Source: Litsea cubeba (taxonomy: Eukaryota; Streptophyta; Magnoliopsida; Laurales; Lauraceae). Taken from it: 64,000 nt of DNA. The notes beneath the pieces were generated by a model. It had not been told where the DNA came from, ran no database searches, and saw nothing but the letters and a program-made list of their open reading frames with translations. Location of the stretch: positions 59,783,772-59,847,771 of the forward strand of contig CM022952.1 of the NCBI GenBank assembly GCA_012931725.1, read 5' to 3'. This document shows, one piece after another, positions 23,047 to 36,754 of this stretch (position 1 is the stretch's first letter; each line of letters begins with the position of its first letter). Made by a program: the position numbers and the translations under genes.

Positions 23047-26045
23047 ATGGTGCATGACATAGATCCGGCATGGAGTCACGGTGAAGCAGTAGGAAGTAAA
23101 AGCAAAATAAAATGTAATTATTGTGAAAAGGTTCTCGATGGGGGGATTACCCGATTGAAACAACATTTGGCACATGTATCAGGACAGGTGATAAAATGTT
23201 CGAAAGTGCCAACAAATGTGAGAGCTGAAATGCAGGGGCTCCTTAAGGCAATTGCATAAAAAAAAGTAGTACAAGAAAGAAGAAGAATCGAGGAACTTGA
23301 AGCATGCAGAGAAGAGGTGTTTGGTTCCTCTGATGATGACGATGAAGACCCGGAAATGACAAGGGCTAGGAGAGAAAGTGTAAGGTCACTTCAGGAGCAG
23401 GAAGAAAGGAGAAGAATGCAATATGAAGCAGCAACTAGAGGTAGCCAATATGAGCAGGGTGGTTCATCCGGATCGGGGGGAGCGAGTTTGCGTTGGGCAT
23501 TTAGTCATAAACAACCCCGTCAAGATCCAGACATTGAGGAAGTTAAAAGACCTCCTACACAGGCACCTCGTAGGCCAGATGTGGTGGAGCCAACCGACCC
23601 ACTTGCTTATAGAAAACCAACATCAAAGCAGCCGGCATAATAAAAGCACTAAAGGGCAAGTTTGGTAAAGCAAGAGATAATCTAGTGAGAGCTACTGGGA
23701 AGTTTTTTTTTTAATGGAGGCATTCCACCCAACAAGGCATCTTCTCCTTATTTCACCACCATGTTAGATGCAGCTGCAGAACATGGTCCAGGTATAAAGG
23801 CACCCACCCCTTACGAGTTGGGCATGTATGTGTTGAGAAAGAGTATGATGAGTTGCAGGCTTGGGTGGAAACTTTCAAATGGGCATGGAAGGAAAGAGGT
23901 TACACACTAATGTGCGATGGGTGGACGACTATCACACATCGTCATCTTTTGAATTTTCTAATCTACTCGTCTATGGGCACGATGTTTATCAAATCAGTTG
24001 ATGCAACTAATTACATCCAAGATGCAAGATATATTAATAGGTTATTGAATGATGTGATTGAAGAAGTTGGGGCAGATTGTATAGTTCAGGTGGTTACTGA
24101 CAATGCTGCAAACATGAAGGCTGCAGGAATGATGCTTATGAAACAAAGGCCAAGGATTTTTTGGTCTCCATGTGCAGCACATTACCTGGATTAATGCTTG
24201 AAGATATTGCAAAAGAAAAAGTCATGAAGCAAGTGATTGGTAAGAAAAGCAGATCACCAATTTTTTTATCAGTCATATAGACTCATTTCTATGATGAAAA
24301 CACATACAGACAACCATGAACTACTGCGGCCTGGCATCACTAGATTTGCCACCCACTTTATTGCCATCGAAAGTATTTACAAGTATAGAGAAGGATTTCT
24401 GCAATTAATAAAATCACAATAGTTCATGAATTCTAAATGGGGAAAGAGACCAAGTCCCATTACAATAAAAGTATGTAAAACAATTGAGTCCAATAAATTT
24501 TGGCCTCATGTGAAGGGTGTTTTGAATGTTTTTGATCCCCTAATAAAGGTTCTTCGATTGGTTGACGGTGATGATAAGCCAACAATGGGCTTCTTACATG
24601 AGGCCATGGAGAGATCAAAGCTGGCTATTCAAGCAGATTGTAGATATTACAAAAAATATTGGAAGATCATCGACGATCGATGGGGACGACAATTGAAACA
24701 TGATTTACACACTGCTGGTAAGTAGAGGCTATTTCCTTTAATATTTGAATTATTGTATTCAATTTGGCCTCACTATATTAATTTATCATTGACTAAAATA
24801 CATTGGTACTTTTACAGGATACTTTTTTAATCCACAATTTTCGGATGGACGTATATCTGATGAAATCCGTTTGGGATTAAAAAATGTAATTGAAAGACTA
24901 GCAGCGAATACAGATGAAGCAATTTGGGCTACTAATCAGGTAGGCTAATTAATTCAAAATGAAATTGTAATTTCTCCAATTTATTTTATTATGTTAATGT
25001 CTTCAGATTGATATATACAATGTACGTGCTGGAAGCTTTGGAACGACGACTGCGCGGAGAGCTATCATACAGACGAATCCCGGTATTGATTGCAAATTTG
25101 TAATGTCATTTCTATATTATTCAAGTACTTATTATTATTTTATTGACTCTAATATCATTTCTATTTTTTTTTCAGCTGAATGGTGGTTGAATTATGGAGA
25201 GAGTGCTCCTGCACTAAGGATGATTGCTATTAAAGTCCTTAGTCAAACAACATCGTCTTCCAATTGTGAAAGAAACTGGAGCACCTTCTCCTTTATCCAC
25301 ACAAGACCAAGAAATAGATTAACAATGCTGAAGCTAAATAAATAAGTCTACATCCACTAAAACCTCAAGCTCCGGAGTAGAAATAGAAGGAGAAGACAGT
25401 TTGAGGATCACCGGGATTATTTTTGTCCAATTATTTGGACTGTATCTTTTCAGAAGAGGATACTGTGTTAGGTCAATGGCTAGAGGAACAAGAAGAACCG
25501 GTGTTAGACCAAGACCCAGAGTTAGAGGAGTTGATGGAGGACTTGACTAGGGATGGCCTGAGCCAGTGAGGGCCTCAGAAAGGTTGGAAGAAATAAACTT
25601 GACAATGCAACTGGGGTGTGCGCCTGATACAAGTGAGCCAAGGGGACAGGACGTGGATGAGGAGAGTGAGTCAAGTATTTCTACTTCTTCATCATCAGCA
25701 GGAATTCCACCTAACTCTCCCGGGGATGAGGGTCATTATAGAGATGATGAGCATATCACTTGTGAGACAGTTGAGCATTTTCCTGCTGTTACCGAGTTAG
25801 ATCCTCGCCGTAGCTATGTCAGACATGTTGGACAGACAGGAAGTAGTAGTGACGCTGCTGGGCAAGGAGTGGGGGAAGGTACTCATAGTCATCATGGGGG
25901 TTATGTTGGCCAATAGGGTGCCATGTATGGACAGCATATGAATTATGACCCTAATTGGGTACCCCCTTCACCAACACCGATAATGTCTATCGAACAGATA
26001 TTAATTGAGCAAGAGAGGCTTCCCCCACTACCACATGATCCCTAA
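23047..26045 (+). pseudogene. hAT transposase (BED zinc finger, DUF659, dimerisation domain)
   Basis: The protein would bind transposon ends and cut DNA. Translation starts at the ATG at 23047, just after a splice acceptor. A BED zinc finger is visible (CNYCEKVLDGGITRLKQHL). A TAA at 23257 interrupts it and an acidic stretch follows. The DUF659-like core runs from about 23800 to 24720 (CDGWTTITHRHLLNF, VVTDNAANMKAAG, FWSPCAAHYLD). Likely introns are 24718-24817, 24940-25006 and 25083-25175. The hAT C-terminal dimerisation part follows (LSQTTSSSNCERNWSTFS). An acidic, serine-rich tail reaches about 26045. At least four stops or frameshifts (23257, 23638, 24192, 24421) make it a pseudogene. Confidence 0.9.
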
Positions 26046-26837
26046 CGACCTTTATATGCTCCTCATGGCTATTTCATACCATTTCTACACAATTACCAAG
26101 GACAATCTACAGGGGATCAAGATAGTTCATCATCTTATCCGAACAATCTGAATATGGTCATGGTTATGGTAGTGCTGCACAACCGTATGGAGCATATCTT
26201 TTTAACCAATACCGAAGAAATGATGATGATGATGATATTGAGCCTGGGTGACACTCCACTTGGTATTAGGATGTCAATCTATCAACTATCATACACTCAT
26301 ACTCATCAATCTCTCTCTAGTTTCTACTCTCTAGTCCCCTCTAATTTCAGGTAAACCATGAACCTTTTGATGCCCAAGTGCTTTATGATTTATCTATCTC
26401 ACTATCATGTTTCAGATTTTAATATGTTATCTTCATGGTCATGAATTTCACAACTTATTTGATGATTGAGTTAGTATTAAATGATGATTGATATGTTTGT
26501 TATCTACTTATCTTTATTTTCTTATATTTTACACTAATAAATTGATCATGAGCATCAATAATGGTTGCATTATATGAAATACTAGAGAAGAAAGCGAACA
26601 ACGACACAGACAAGACTCATAACTTAAGGTGACCGAGATTTTGATTTATTGTTGTTACTATTAAAAAAATATTGTTTTCCAGCATTTTCTAATATTCTGG
26701 ATTTTTTGGATATTTTTGCGAATTTTTTTTATTAAAAAAAAATTCACACCGCGACGACCGCGACGGACCGATATCTGCGACGATATCGTTTTTCGGCCCG
26801 GCTGATACCGCGACCGATACCGAGATTTTAAATCATG

Positions 26838-28080
26838 ACAAATAAAGCACCGAAGCAGCATCGACGTACGGGGGCCCAGAAGTCACCATTCTTAATCAAA
26901 ATTTAGGCGAACCAGACCTAAATACAGAGCAAGAGATGAAGGAAATAGGACTTCGAGCTCCCTGCCACGAAGAGAGAAAGATTCTGAAGTCCAAACACGA
27001 GGTATTAAAAGTGGAGCAGGTCCAAGAAGAAAGACAACTCCACGGACGCTTGGTGAGGAAGACGTGCAAGTCCTTATCGAGAGGGCAATAGCAAATAAAA
27101 GGCCCCATCATGAAACCATGTTCCGAGCAAGGTACATGGGAAATGCATAGAATTTCATATCTCATTTTTCAAAGGAAATAGAAAAGGTTGACCCACCTCG
27201 GCGATTCTCAAGCCCAAAACTGAAGACCTGTGATGGCTTTTATGATCCTGTCGACCACGTCCAGCATTACCTGCATTCCATGGCACTTTGGATCGGGAAT
27301 GAATCACTGATGTGCAGGGTCTTCCCCTCAAGCTTAGGAGATCTGGCCTCTCCTGCCTGAAGCCAAGATCAATCCACCGCTTCCGAGAACTTGCAGGATC
27401 CTTTGTTACCCATTTTGTCATGAATTCCAAGCAGCCGAAGGATGTTAGAGCATTATTATCACTTAAAAAGCAAAGTTCGGAGAGCTTGAAGGAATACAGT
27501 GCTTGCTATTGGCGCCTCTATAATGAAGTGGAGGGAAGCAATGAACAAGTGACAGTAGCTACCTTCAAGCTAGGGCTGCCAAAAGAGAGTCAGCTCTGCC
27601 AATCGCTGACCAAGCGGTCCTCAACCACATAGGGAGACCTAATGGAAAGAATCAAAGAGTTTGTCAAATTAGAAGAGGACATGGAAGCACCCGAGCTGAG
27701 GTGGACATGCTTAATGGATGAGGGATCCAAGAAGAAGAGACGAAGGGAGTTCAGGGAGGTTGCTGACAGGAGAGTGGGTCATGCCGAACCCATAAGGGCA
27801 GCCTATAAGGTGAGATATATACAATTTTCAAAGATCCAATATACCGGATCCTCACACATATCAAATAAAAACCCTTATTTAAAAGGCCTCCGAAGATGAT
27901 CAGCGACCCTGGACGCCGGAACCCCAACCTTTGGTGCTCTTATCACTGAGAGAATGGCCATTTGACGGAAAATTGTCGAATGCTCAAACAACATCTGGAA
28001 GACCTAGTCAAGGAAGGTCATCTGAATGAGTATGTAGAAGATACACACTCAAAGAAGAACTAGGAAAGCTCAGTTCGGAA
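26838..28080 (+). pseudogene. Tat gag: capsid part and zinc knuckle
   Basis: The Retrotrans_gag-like region is readable in shifting frames: YDPVDHVQHYLHSMALW near 27240, then FRELAGSFVTHFVMNSKQPKD near 27380 and SESLKEYSACYWRLYNEVE near 27480. A degraded zinc knuckle (WCSYH then ENGHLTENCRMLK) lies near 27935-27990 with a TGA inside it. Stops at 27358, 27630 and 27897 break the frame. The protein would form the element's particle. Confidence 0.85.
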
Positions 28081-28187
28081 GGAAATCAAAAATTCTGCAT
28101 GAAGAGGGACCTGTTGGGGGTAATAGATGTGGTGCGGCAATCAATCTGGTAGAAGTAACGGCTCAATATGTCAGGACGTAGAAAAAG

Positions 28188-28643
28188 ATGGCTGCACACT
28201 TGAAGGAGGTATATCAGATGAGTGCCAAACCAAGCTTGGTCAACAAGTCTGGAAGAAGCAAGTCGGAGATTTCATTCTCCAATGAGGATCTGCGAGATGT
28301 GGTTCAGCCCCACAACGACGCCCTCGTGTTAACTCTGCGAGTACAGGAGTACGATGTCCGAAGAATGCTCATAGATCCAGGAAGCTCCTCGGAAATAATG
28401 TACGCCGAACTATTTGATAGGCTCAGTCTAAAGCACTCTGATCTAAAGCTGACCTCAATACCCTTGTTTGGCTTCAGTGGCCAAGCAGTACACCCCCTCA
28501 GTGTTATAACAGCGCAGGTTGGCGCGGGTCCTGTTCGCTTAGACGTGGAATCTTTAGTGGTAGATGTGCCATCTCCCTATAACGCCATCATGGGGCAAAC
28601 ATGGATTCATCGTATGAGGGCAGTGCCGTCAACCTATAATTAA
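28188..28643 (+). pseudogene. Tat pol: aspartic protease
   Basis: A 151-residue open frame carries the protease site RRMLIDPGSSSEIMY, with DPGSS in the place where Tat elements have D-G/P-G-S-S. It continues with PLFGFSGQAVHPLSVI and YNAIMGQTWIH, the usual C-terminal part of this fold. It ends at a TAA at 28641, which separates it from RT. Confidence 0.88.
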
Positions 28644-28853
28644 AGGCTACCATTTCCAACACTGAAGGGAACCATGGAAATTAGAGGAGACCAGGTGGCT
28701 TCTAGAAACTGTCTGATCGTGGCAATAAAAGGGAAAATGAAGAAGATAGATGATCAAGATTCATGTCCGATCAGAAAGTCCGACCTCAAATAGCAATCAG
28801 AATCAGGTCAGACAGAAAAGGAAGAATCATGCGCCGACCTGACCAACCCAGCA

Positions 28854-30049
28854 GTGGAAGAGTTGAAAAGGATTACAGTGCATGGCGGGAATCCAAAAAA
28901 ATACTGGATGATTGGGGCGTCAATGACCAAGGAAGAACAAGAAAGCCTGACTCGGTTCCTTGATCAAAGTTCCGATGTTTTTGTTTGGACTCCATACGAG
29001 ATGCCGGGAGTTGATCCTAAGGTTATCAGTCATAAGCTAGGCACCGATCCAAGGGTAAAGCCAGTGATACAGAAATAAAGAAAACTTGCACCCGAGCGCC
29101 AAGCAGTGGTTTGTGAAGAGGTTGACAAGCTATTGGATGTAGATGCAATCCGAGAAGTCCATCACCCTGAATGGCTATCAAATACAGTGGTCGTGCCAAA
29201 GAAAGATAAAAAATGGAGGGTGTGCATGGACTTTAGCAATCTAAACAAAGCCTATCCCAAAGATAGCTTCCCTTTACCCAAAATTGATCGGTTAGTGGAC
29301 TCCACAGTAGGTCATGAACGAATGAGCTTTTTGGATGCATACCGAGCGTACCATCAGATCACAATGGAGGTTGCCGACCAGGAAAAAACAACATTCATAA
29401 CACCAAAAGGCACCTATTGTTACAGAAGAATGCCCTTTGGACTTAAAAATGCGGGGGCCATATACCAGAGGCTAATAGCAAAGATATTCCAAGATTTGAT
29501 CGGAAAAATAGTAGAAGCTTATATTGATGACATGGTGGTCAAAAGCAAAGAGAAGATTACACACGAGCGAGATTTGAGCTCGGTCTTCAATATCCTATGA
29601 AAGTACAAGCTCAGGTTGAGCGCTTCGGAATGTTCATTTGGTGTCAGCTCGGGAAAATTCCTAGGATACATTATAACCCAAAGAGGAATAGAAGTAAATC
29701 CCGACCAAGTTCAGGCGGTTCAGAAGATAGAGCGACCTGGCTCGAGAAAGGAGGTCCAGAGGTTGAAAGGTATGCTCGCAGACTTGAATCATTTTTTGTC
29801 AAGAAGCTCGGACAAAATGCCGACCAATGTTCCTCGCTCTAAAAAAGAATGCAGAATAGATATGGGACGAGTACTGTGATGAGGCCCTAGCACAGATCAA
29901 GCGGTATCTGAGCTCCCCCCTATGCTATCTATTCCTAACCAAGGAGAAGAACTGATTCTGTATCTGGCAGTATACGAACACACGGTCAGCGCAGCCTTGA
30001 TAAGGAATCAGGGAAAACAGCACCTACCTATCTATTTCGTCAGTAAACC
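28854..30049 (+). pseudogene. Tat pol: reverse transcriptase
   Basis: The RT starts with SDVFVWTPYEMPGVDP near 28970. Family motifs follow in order: SNTVVVPKKDKKWRVCMDF, DSFPLPKIDRLVDST, FLDAYRAYHQI, TTFITPKGTYCYRRMPFGL and the catalytic YIDDMVV (about 29520-29540), which is intact. A TAA at 29076 and a TGA at 29598 interrupt the frame. The connection continues as KFLGYIITQRGIEVNPDQV in another frame. Confidence 0.92.
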
Positions 30050-30632
30050 TTGTTAGATGCTGAAACAAGGTACCTACCTCTCGAAAACCTCGCCTTGGCA
30101 CTGGTGAGCACAGCACGAAAGCTCAAACACTACTTCCAAGCACACACAATTAAAGTTCTGACCGGGCACCCATTACGAGCCATCTTGCAAAAAGCCGACC
30201 TGTCTGGAAGGATGGTCAAATGGGCGATAGAACTTGGTGAGCACGATATAAAGATAGCCCCAAGAAATGCCATAAAGGGACAGGTAGTAGCTGAATTCAT
30301 TGCTGAATTTACACACAAAGAAGAGCTGAAACAAAGAGAAGTTAGCTTGGGAACTAATGAAGAGTGGCAGCTATATGTGGATGGTGCATCCAATTCCCAA
30401 AGTTCAGGAGGTGGCACAGTATTCATCACACCAGAAGGAGCAATAATTGAAGGGTTGTGACCCTTGGCTTTGTTGCGTCAATGACGAGGCAGAATATTAA
30501 GCCCTCCTGTCGGGACTCTAAACTACAAAAGAACTTGGAATCGAGAGGCTTACGGTTCACTACGACTCACAACTAGTTACTAATCAACTCACTGGATAGT
30601 ACGCAGCTCGTGATGATAGGATGGTCGCATAC
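30050..30632 (+). pseudogene. Tat pol: RNase H, first part
   Basis: The RT-proximal RNase H appears first (LPLENLALALVSTARKLKHYF, LTGHPLRAIL). A second RNase H of the type characteristic of the Tat lineage follows (EEWQLYVDGASN near 30360, SQLVTNQLTG near 30570). The frame breaks after 30460. The domain is interrupted at 30632 by the large insertion and continues at 40725. CATAC at 30628-30632 is the target duplication. Confidence 0.87.
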
Positions 30633-33600
30633 TGTAAGATCCCGACCCCAATCCTTTTGTTTAACATTGTTTTAATCGTGGTTTAGCTTTTTAAGCGAGA
30701 TTTGATTTAGTTTGACCGCGTATTTGAGTTTGACCGGATTTTTCCTTGCCTTGGAGATTTTGTAGACCGTTGACTTTAGTTTGACCCGGTCCTTATGATT
30801 TGTATTTTTATGGGAAATTACTTTTGATTTCTAAAAATTCTGGATTTGATGTATTTTGACTCATTTGATGAAGTTTAACAACTTTCATGTTTTGACCATC
30901 TTGATTTGAAACTCAGAAATCACGTTTTTCGAGGAAAACGGGCAAAAATGACATTTTCACTAAATCTGTCCATGAATTTCGAAAATTTCAGAAATTGGGA
31001 AAAATATACTTTTTGGAAAGTAGAAATTTCGCCGATCGTTTTTGTCTTCTTCGTCGTTTTCGTTCGGGGCCCGCAAATGCCATTTTCAGCCTTGTGAAGA
31101 ATGGGACCCACAAAACCCATCTCTTAAGAAGAGGAACTCTCTTCCTCTTCCTTCATTTCCTTCTTGCACGGTTTTGAGCAAGGGTTTTTCCCTCTCCTCC
31201 CTCACTCTCTCTCTCTCATCTGAAACTCTCATTTTGTGGAGTCCTCTTGGAAGATTGATCTCCCCAAGTTCTTTCTCATCTCTCAAGCTTTCCAAAGACC
31301 CTATTTTCAAGATTTTTGGGCTAGAGCAAGGCTCTCATCTAAGCTCTTCTTCCTTGTTTGGATTTCTCAAGGTTTGCAATAGCTTTCTAAACTTTAGACC
31401 TTTGTTCTCCTTTTCATTTAGAGTGTTTTCATCACTCATGCAATGGGTTGTCATGGAGATTTGCAATGATTGGTTTTCTAGGGTTTCTTTTGAGCCATTT
31501 TGGGGGTTTTATGATTTTGGAGCTTGAGGCCATTAGAAGACTTTCATGGAGTGTTTTTGCATCTTCTCTTGACCAAGGCAAGTGGATTTCCAATTAATAT
31601 GATGTTTTCATGTTCTTGTTGAGTTTCATGGCTTTTTTTGCTCATCATGCTCTAATTCTTTATGATTTATGGATTTGCTTTGAATGAAGGAATCAATGTT
31701 ATGTGAATTTGCATTTATGTTATGGTTTTACCATGTATTAGAAGCTTGTTTTTGTCTTGGTCATTTAGAAAATTTGATCTCTTTGTGTTAAGTGTTTGGG
31801 TTCAAAAGAAAGGGAGAAAACTTTGCTTTCAAAAGTGTTGTGTTTGGGCCAATTAGAATGATTTTTGGATGGGATTTGATGAGTTTGGAAGGCCAAAGGA
31901 GGGCCCAAATGATCTTGGAATTTTGTATTAGAATGATTTTTGGATGGGATTTGATGAGTTTGGAAGGCCAAAGGAGGGCCCAAATGATCTTGGAATTTTG
32001 TATTAGAATGATTTTTGGATGGGATTTGATGAGTTTGGAAGGCCAAAGGAGGGCCCAAATGATCTTGGAATTTTGTAGGAAAGGAGGGAAGAAAGAAAAA
32101 TCAAAAAGGAAGAAGAAAGAGTGCATTTCTGCACTCAGCCGGACTGGGACAGAGCCCAGTCCGCTCGAGCGACCCAGTGGGCCGCTCGAGCGGACCAGGT
32201 TCTGTCTGGGCTTCGCTCGAGCGGACCCTGGGTCGCTCGAGCGAGCCCAGATCTGTCCTGGGTCCATTTATGAATCAGTTTTTGGGCCTGTTCTTTTGGG
32301 GTTTCTTTGGGCTTCCTTGGACCTGATTCAAATCAGTTTTTGGGCCATTCCAGATCTGATATTGGGTCGTCTTTGGGCCTGACATTGGACTGTTTCAAAA
32401 CCTGTTTCGTGGGCTTGATTAAGGTTCAGTTTTTGGGTTGTTTAAAAATCTGTTTGTGGGCCTGGTTCAAGTCTAGTTTTGGGCTGATTTGAAAATCTGT
32501 TTTGTGGGCATTCAATGTCAGTTTTTGGGCCAGCATAAAACCTGATATTGGGTCATCTTAGGTTCAGTTTTGTGGGCCTGTTCAGGTTGGTTTTGGTCGC
32601 TTTAAAAATCAGTTTTTGTGGGCCTGTTCGAAGTTTGTTTGGGCTGTTTTTAAGAATTGTTTTGAAGGCCATTTAAGGATTAGTTTTGGACTGTTTTTAA
32701 ACTTGTTTTGTGGGCTTGATTAAGGATGGTTTTGGATTGTTATTGAGGACTATTTTGGACGTGGGTTAAGGCCAACTATGGGCCTACTTTAAAGAGTTTG
32801 GATTTACGTTTGATACTTGGAAATTTGTGAAATGGGAATGATGTGAGAATGAGCTTATGTGAGATTATTCGGGAACCTTTCGGGTCTCAATGCGCACTTA
32901 TCATTTAAACATTATGGATTTTCTTTGGCATCAAACACATTCTTATTAATCAATGTTTAAAGGTTAAACGTGCATTGTGATGGTTCCTTGGTAAATCATT
33001 AAATCATTCTCCACTATCCATTCCATTTCAAGTCAGAAAAATGTATTTGTATTTGTATCTGAATTTGTATTTGTTTTCTTTGGTGAACTAGTTTAAATAG
33101 CATCGATGATTTGTTACAAAATCATGTGTCTTCCCATGTTCGAAAGGGTGATCGTATGATTTTATACAAATCACCTTGATGCGTATTTGAACGGTTCACC
33201 ATCGAAATTCGTATGTTTTCTCCGATTCGATTTGAAAAGAGATTTGGAGTATGTTTGTCACATTCGGGATTTCTTCGATAAGACTATTGTTTTGACAACA
33301 CTAGTATTTGAAAATAAAAACCTCGAGGCAAGACGGGGCCAGAGCTATGTGGTGCGAGCCCATGAGCCAAAGAGGCTATGATTCCGAAAAACAAACCCCG
33401 AGGCAAGAAGGGGCCAGAGCTATGTGGTGCGAGCCCCTGAGCCAAAGGGATTAGTATTATGTTAGATTTGTATCTGTTTGAGTTTGAAAACTAAAGGCAC
33501 CACTAGGCTTAGGTCACCTTGTCGGGCTGATCACCCGGCTTGGGATCTTTACTCTGTCCGCCAGCTGCAGCTTGGATTCCGTCTGTACCGACCATGGCAA

Positions 33601-34633
33601 CGGTAATGATCTGCCGGTCCCATTTGTATGGCTACGGTTCTGATCCTCTGTTTAGTACCACGTTCAGTGGCTACGCTCTGTCTGCTCTTACTACTTCGGT
33701 AATAGGAGGATTTAGCTATTTGTGGTCGCCTAGGTTTTATCTGCATATTACTTAGTTTATGATTATTGCCGGTTATGCTTTCTATGCTTTGATTTGTTTA
33801 ATATTTACGATATCGACCTTTATCGTATTGTTTCTACTATTCAGTCTTTAAATGTATTTCCAATTATTAAATGCTTTGCTTAGGTGGTTATCTTTTCGAG
33901 ACATTTATGCTTTAGAGACTGTTCGTTTATTGCTTTGATATTCATGTTCGGTCTTTCGATCGTCTTATCGTGATTTATTGTCATTATTGGTTAGACTCCT
34001 TATTCGGTTTTACGAGGATTTCGCCTGGTTTTATGTATGTTCTTTCATGCATATTATTTGTTTATTTGCTTGCCAGACCGTCGTGTCTGACCCTTTTTGT
34101 TTGGTGCCAGTTTCTTCTTCTTTCTGTTTGTAGGTGTTTGATCAGAGGAGGCGGTGGGACCGCCGGTCTGACGTGAGAGGCTGCCCGTTGATATCATCTA
34201 GATGTCAAGTTTGGCACCAGAGTTCGTGTTTAAACATTGGGGTAGTAGTTCTGTTTAGTTGGTTATATTTTTGTATGGCTATGTTAGCCCTTTTCTTTGG
34301 GTTTGTAATTAAGACATCTGTTAATTGTAACTTGAATATGTGGGAAATAATAGATTTGTTACTACCAGCTCAGTGTGTTATGATTTATGATTTATGCCAG
34401 TCTGTTTATGATGGCTTTATGGAATTGGTTGCGTGCGACACGGAACCGATGGCCACGGATTCCGGGTCATAACACCATGTATAGCTTCCGCGAAAAATAT
34501 ACTCTGATTGTGTTGGGATGTGATTATCCTCATTCACGCGGATCTTGGGAACTATAACAAAAAGTTTCAAATTATCCCAAAATTTCGCACCCCGGGATCG
34601 GTTCGCTGCAGGTCCCGGTTTCGGGGCGTGACA
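30633..34633 (+). repeat. 5' LTR of the non-autonomous element
   Basis: It has TG...CA ends and near identity with 36755-40724. Differences include one extra CGCTCGAGCG unit (21 bp) and a few small indels. It contains a 75-bp triplication and four palindromes at 32162, 32183, 32214 and 32234. Open frames such as 31792-32382 come from the repeat and are not supported as genes. Confidence 0.95.
31853..32077 (+). repeat. 75-bp tandem triplication in the 5' LTR
   Basis: Three virtually identical 75-bp units start at 31853, 31928 and 32003 (TTAGAATGATTTTTGG...). The related solo LTR at 5612-9731 does not have the triplication. Because 75 is a multiple of three, open frames persist through it on both strands. 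Confidence 0.96.
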
Positions 34634-36754
34634 GGTTTTGGTATCAAAGCCAGGTTAGTTTCTAGGAAATAAAATACTCTAGAGACATTAAGACGTGTGG
34701 TGAGGATTCGTTAGATTGTGTCGATTTTGTTTTCTCGTGTCTTTGTTTCGTTGGATTTGAGTCGGCTTTCCTTTCAGTTCGGGAGATTTTGCTTGTCTTT
34801 CCTTTTAGTTCGTGTTGTTAGGAGATTTGGATGACCAAATTTCCTCTTTAGTGGTGGAGAATTTAAAAATCTCCATGCTCTTGTTCGGTGTCTTTTATCT
34901 TTGTTTGTGTCGGAGACTGAGAACCTCGTGGATTCAGTATGTTGTTTTCGGAGAACATCAGCAGACTTTCAGCCTTCAGCATCTTCAATGTGGTTATTGA
35001 GAAAAGACTTGTGCATTTGCCCGTCAGAGTTGGACTTGAGCAGCTTTCGAAGATCCCCTTTCAGCTAATTGGAGATCGTCATGCAGCGTACTAAGGTAAG
35101 TTAATGTGGATTTTTGGGGGAACTCAGACCATCTTTCCAAGATGAAGGACTGCAGGAGACACATTAGTTGGCAATTTTTTTATGAAGGGAGAAGTGACCT
35201 TAGTTAGTAAGATTTGGAGTGGTGCAAGGAACTCAGGGATTTCCCCGGATTCGACGAGCATGGTCATGGGTTTGGTTGAGAATTTCTATAACTTGCAGCT
35301 TAGCCAGTGTAGTTTCCAGAGGCAATACCAAGTGGATGGTTAGTTGTAGTTAAGATAATGTTTGGCAGTAGAGGAAACCTTGGGGAATTTTACCGACTTA
35401 CAAGATATTGGATTGGACAACGTGCAGATGCAAGGGAGTACCTCAGTAATTTGGATGTCCATTTCTTATTTAAAATGATTTTCTTGATGTTTTCATCTTT
35501 GATATGTTTTCATTAATATCTATGGTTTATCCTTGTAGTGTTTAAAAATGGATTTATGTTTCTTCTTTGAGGCTTATTTTGAATTAAAAACTATGTTATT
35601 ATACTCTTTTCAGGAGTTACATAAGGATTTGTGTTTCGGAGTTGCGTTTAATCTTCTTAAAATAGTGTTTTACAATGATCTTGGAAATTTTGCCCTTGTT
35701 TTAATTCTCTTAAATGTTAACATCTACATTTCAAAACCTTAAAGATTTCAAAACTTTGTATGTGTTTGGCTGAAAATGGATTTCAACAAAATTTCATGTA
35801 TGGTCATACTACATGAATTTGATTTATTTTTGAAAATCCCAATTTGAGGTTGTTGAGTATTTCAAGGATTTGTTGAGTTATGAAAAACATGAATTTCAAA
35901 ATGAATAATGTTATTTCATGTTCAAACTTTGAAAAACCTCATTTATTAAGTTTTATTTGATAATTTGGAAGTTCAGCTTCTACTATGTTTTAAAATGATG
36001 AGATTTAACTAAATAATTATTTTAGTCATTATGTTTAAAATTTTAAGATTTGTTTCGCATTGAATGGATGAGTTGTAGTAGCCTTTGGTTGGAGTTCGGA
36101 GGTGTATGGATTGAAGGGTGGATGGATGTCAAGTTGTGTACTAGTTCAGTTGGAGGTAAAGTTGGATCTACGAGAGAATCACCATCATTCAAGACTTGGA
36201 TTGAAAGTTTCAGTTCTTCAGAGATTGACGGTATTCTTAGAGGCCAGAGTCTGAATGGTACAGTGTAAGTAGGTATTTGGAATTCCAGGAATTTTTGAAG
36301 AGGGAGATATTTCAGAGAAAACGTGTCTACGATCACATCTTTGTTCAAGCATCAAGAGCACCGTGTACAGCTTTGAAGGATTTAAGGCACATGATTCCAA
36401 GGTATTAGAAAGAGGCAGAACTTACAGTTCTTTGGACCGACAGTCGCTGACGAGATAAGGAAAAGAAATGATTCAGTGCAGGAACGACAGATGACACCAA
36501 GGATACTTGGGAGTGTTGGGCACCAGTTTGGTCAGAGAAGTTTGTTTTCTGGCAGATATGTAGAATAGTGTGAAGCCTTCAATCGAGTTAGAATGTGGTG
36601 GACCGTGCATCTCAACGTCAGGTTTGGTCAGAGGATCTCTCAGTCACCAAGGTCTAGCATAGGGTGTCAGTGTTTTCGTTTGTCTTTTTGGGTTTTCGAT
36701 TTCGATTTGGTTTAGGCCATTTGGAGGACCAAATGGATTCTAAGGGGGGGAGGA
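34634..36754 (+). other. Internal region without gag-pol
   Basis: After the primer site there is an ATG context (ATGCAGCGTACTAAG near 35081) that could be a remnant of a gag start. No gag, protease, RT or integrase motif follows. The remainder is AT-rich with only short frames. It ends with the polypurine tract. Confidence 0.75.

Larger units (their letters stand above)
21616..26837 (+). mobile_element. hAT DNA transposon, degenerate autonomous type
   Basis: The left end CATGGTTTTAAAA and the reverse complement of the right end CATGATTTAAAAT form short inverted repeats, followed on both sides by further inverted CGATACCG-rich sequence. Flanking 8-mers are imperfect (GGCAAATA before 21615 and GACAAATA from 26837 differ at one base; exact ends may shift by one base). 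It carries a hAT transposase pseudogene on the plus strand and sits in Tat gag. Confidence 0.88.

Noticed and set aside
31765..32382. Long open frames on both strands of the LTR
   Set aside because: They are produced by the 75-bp in-frame triplication; both strands being open at once argues against coding.
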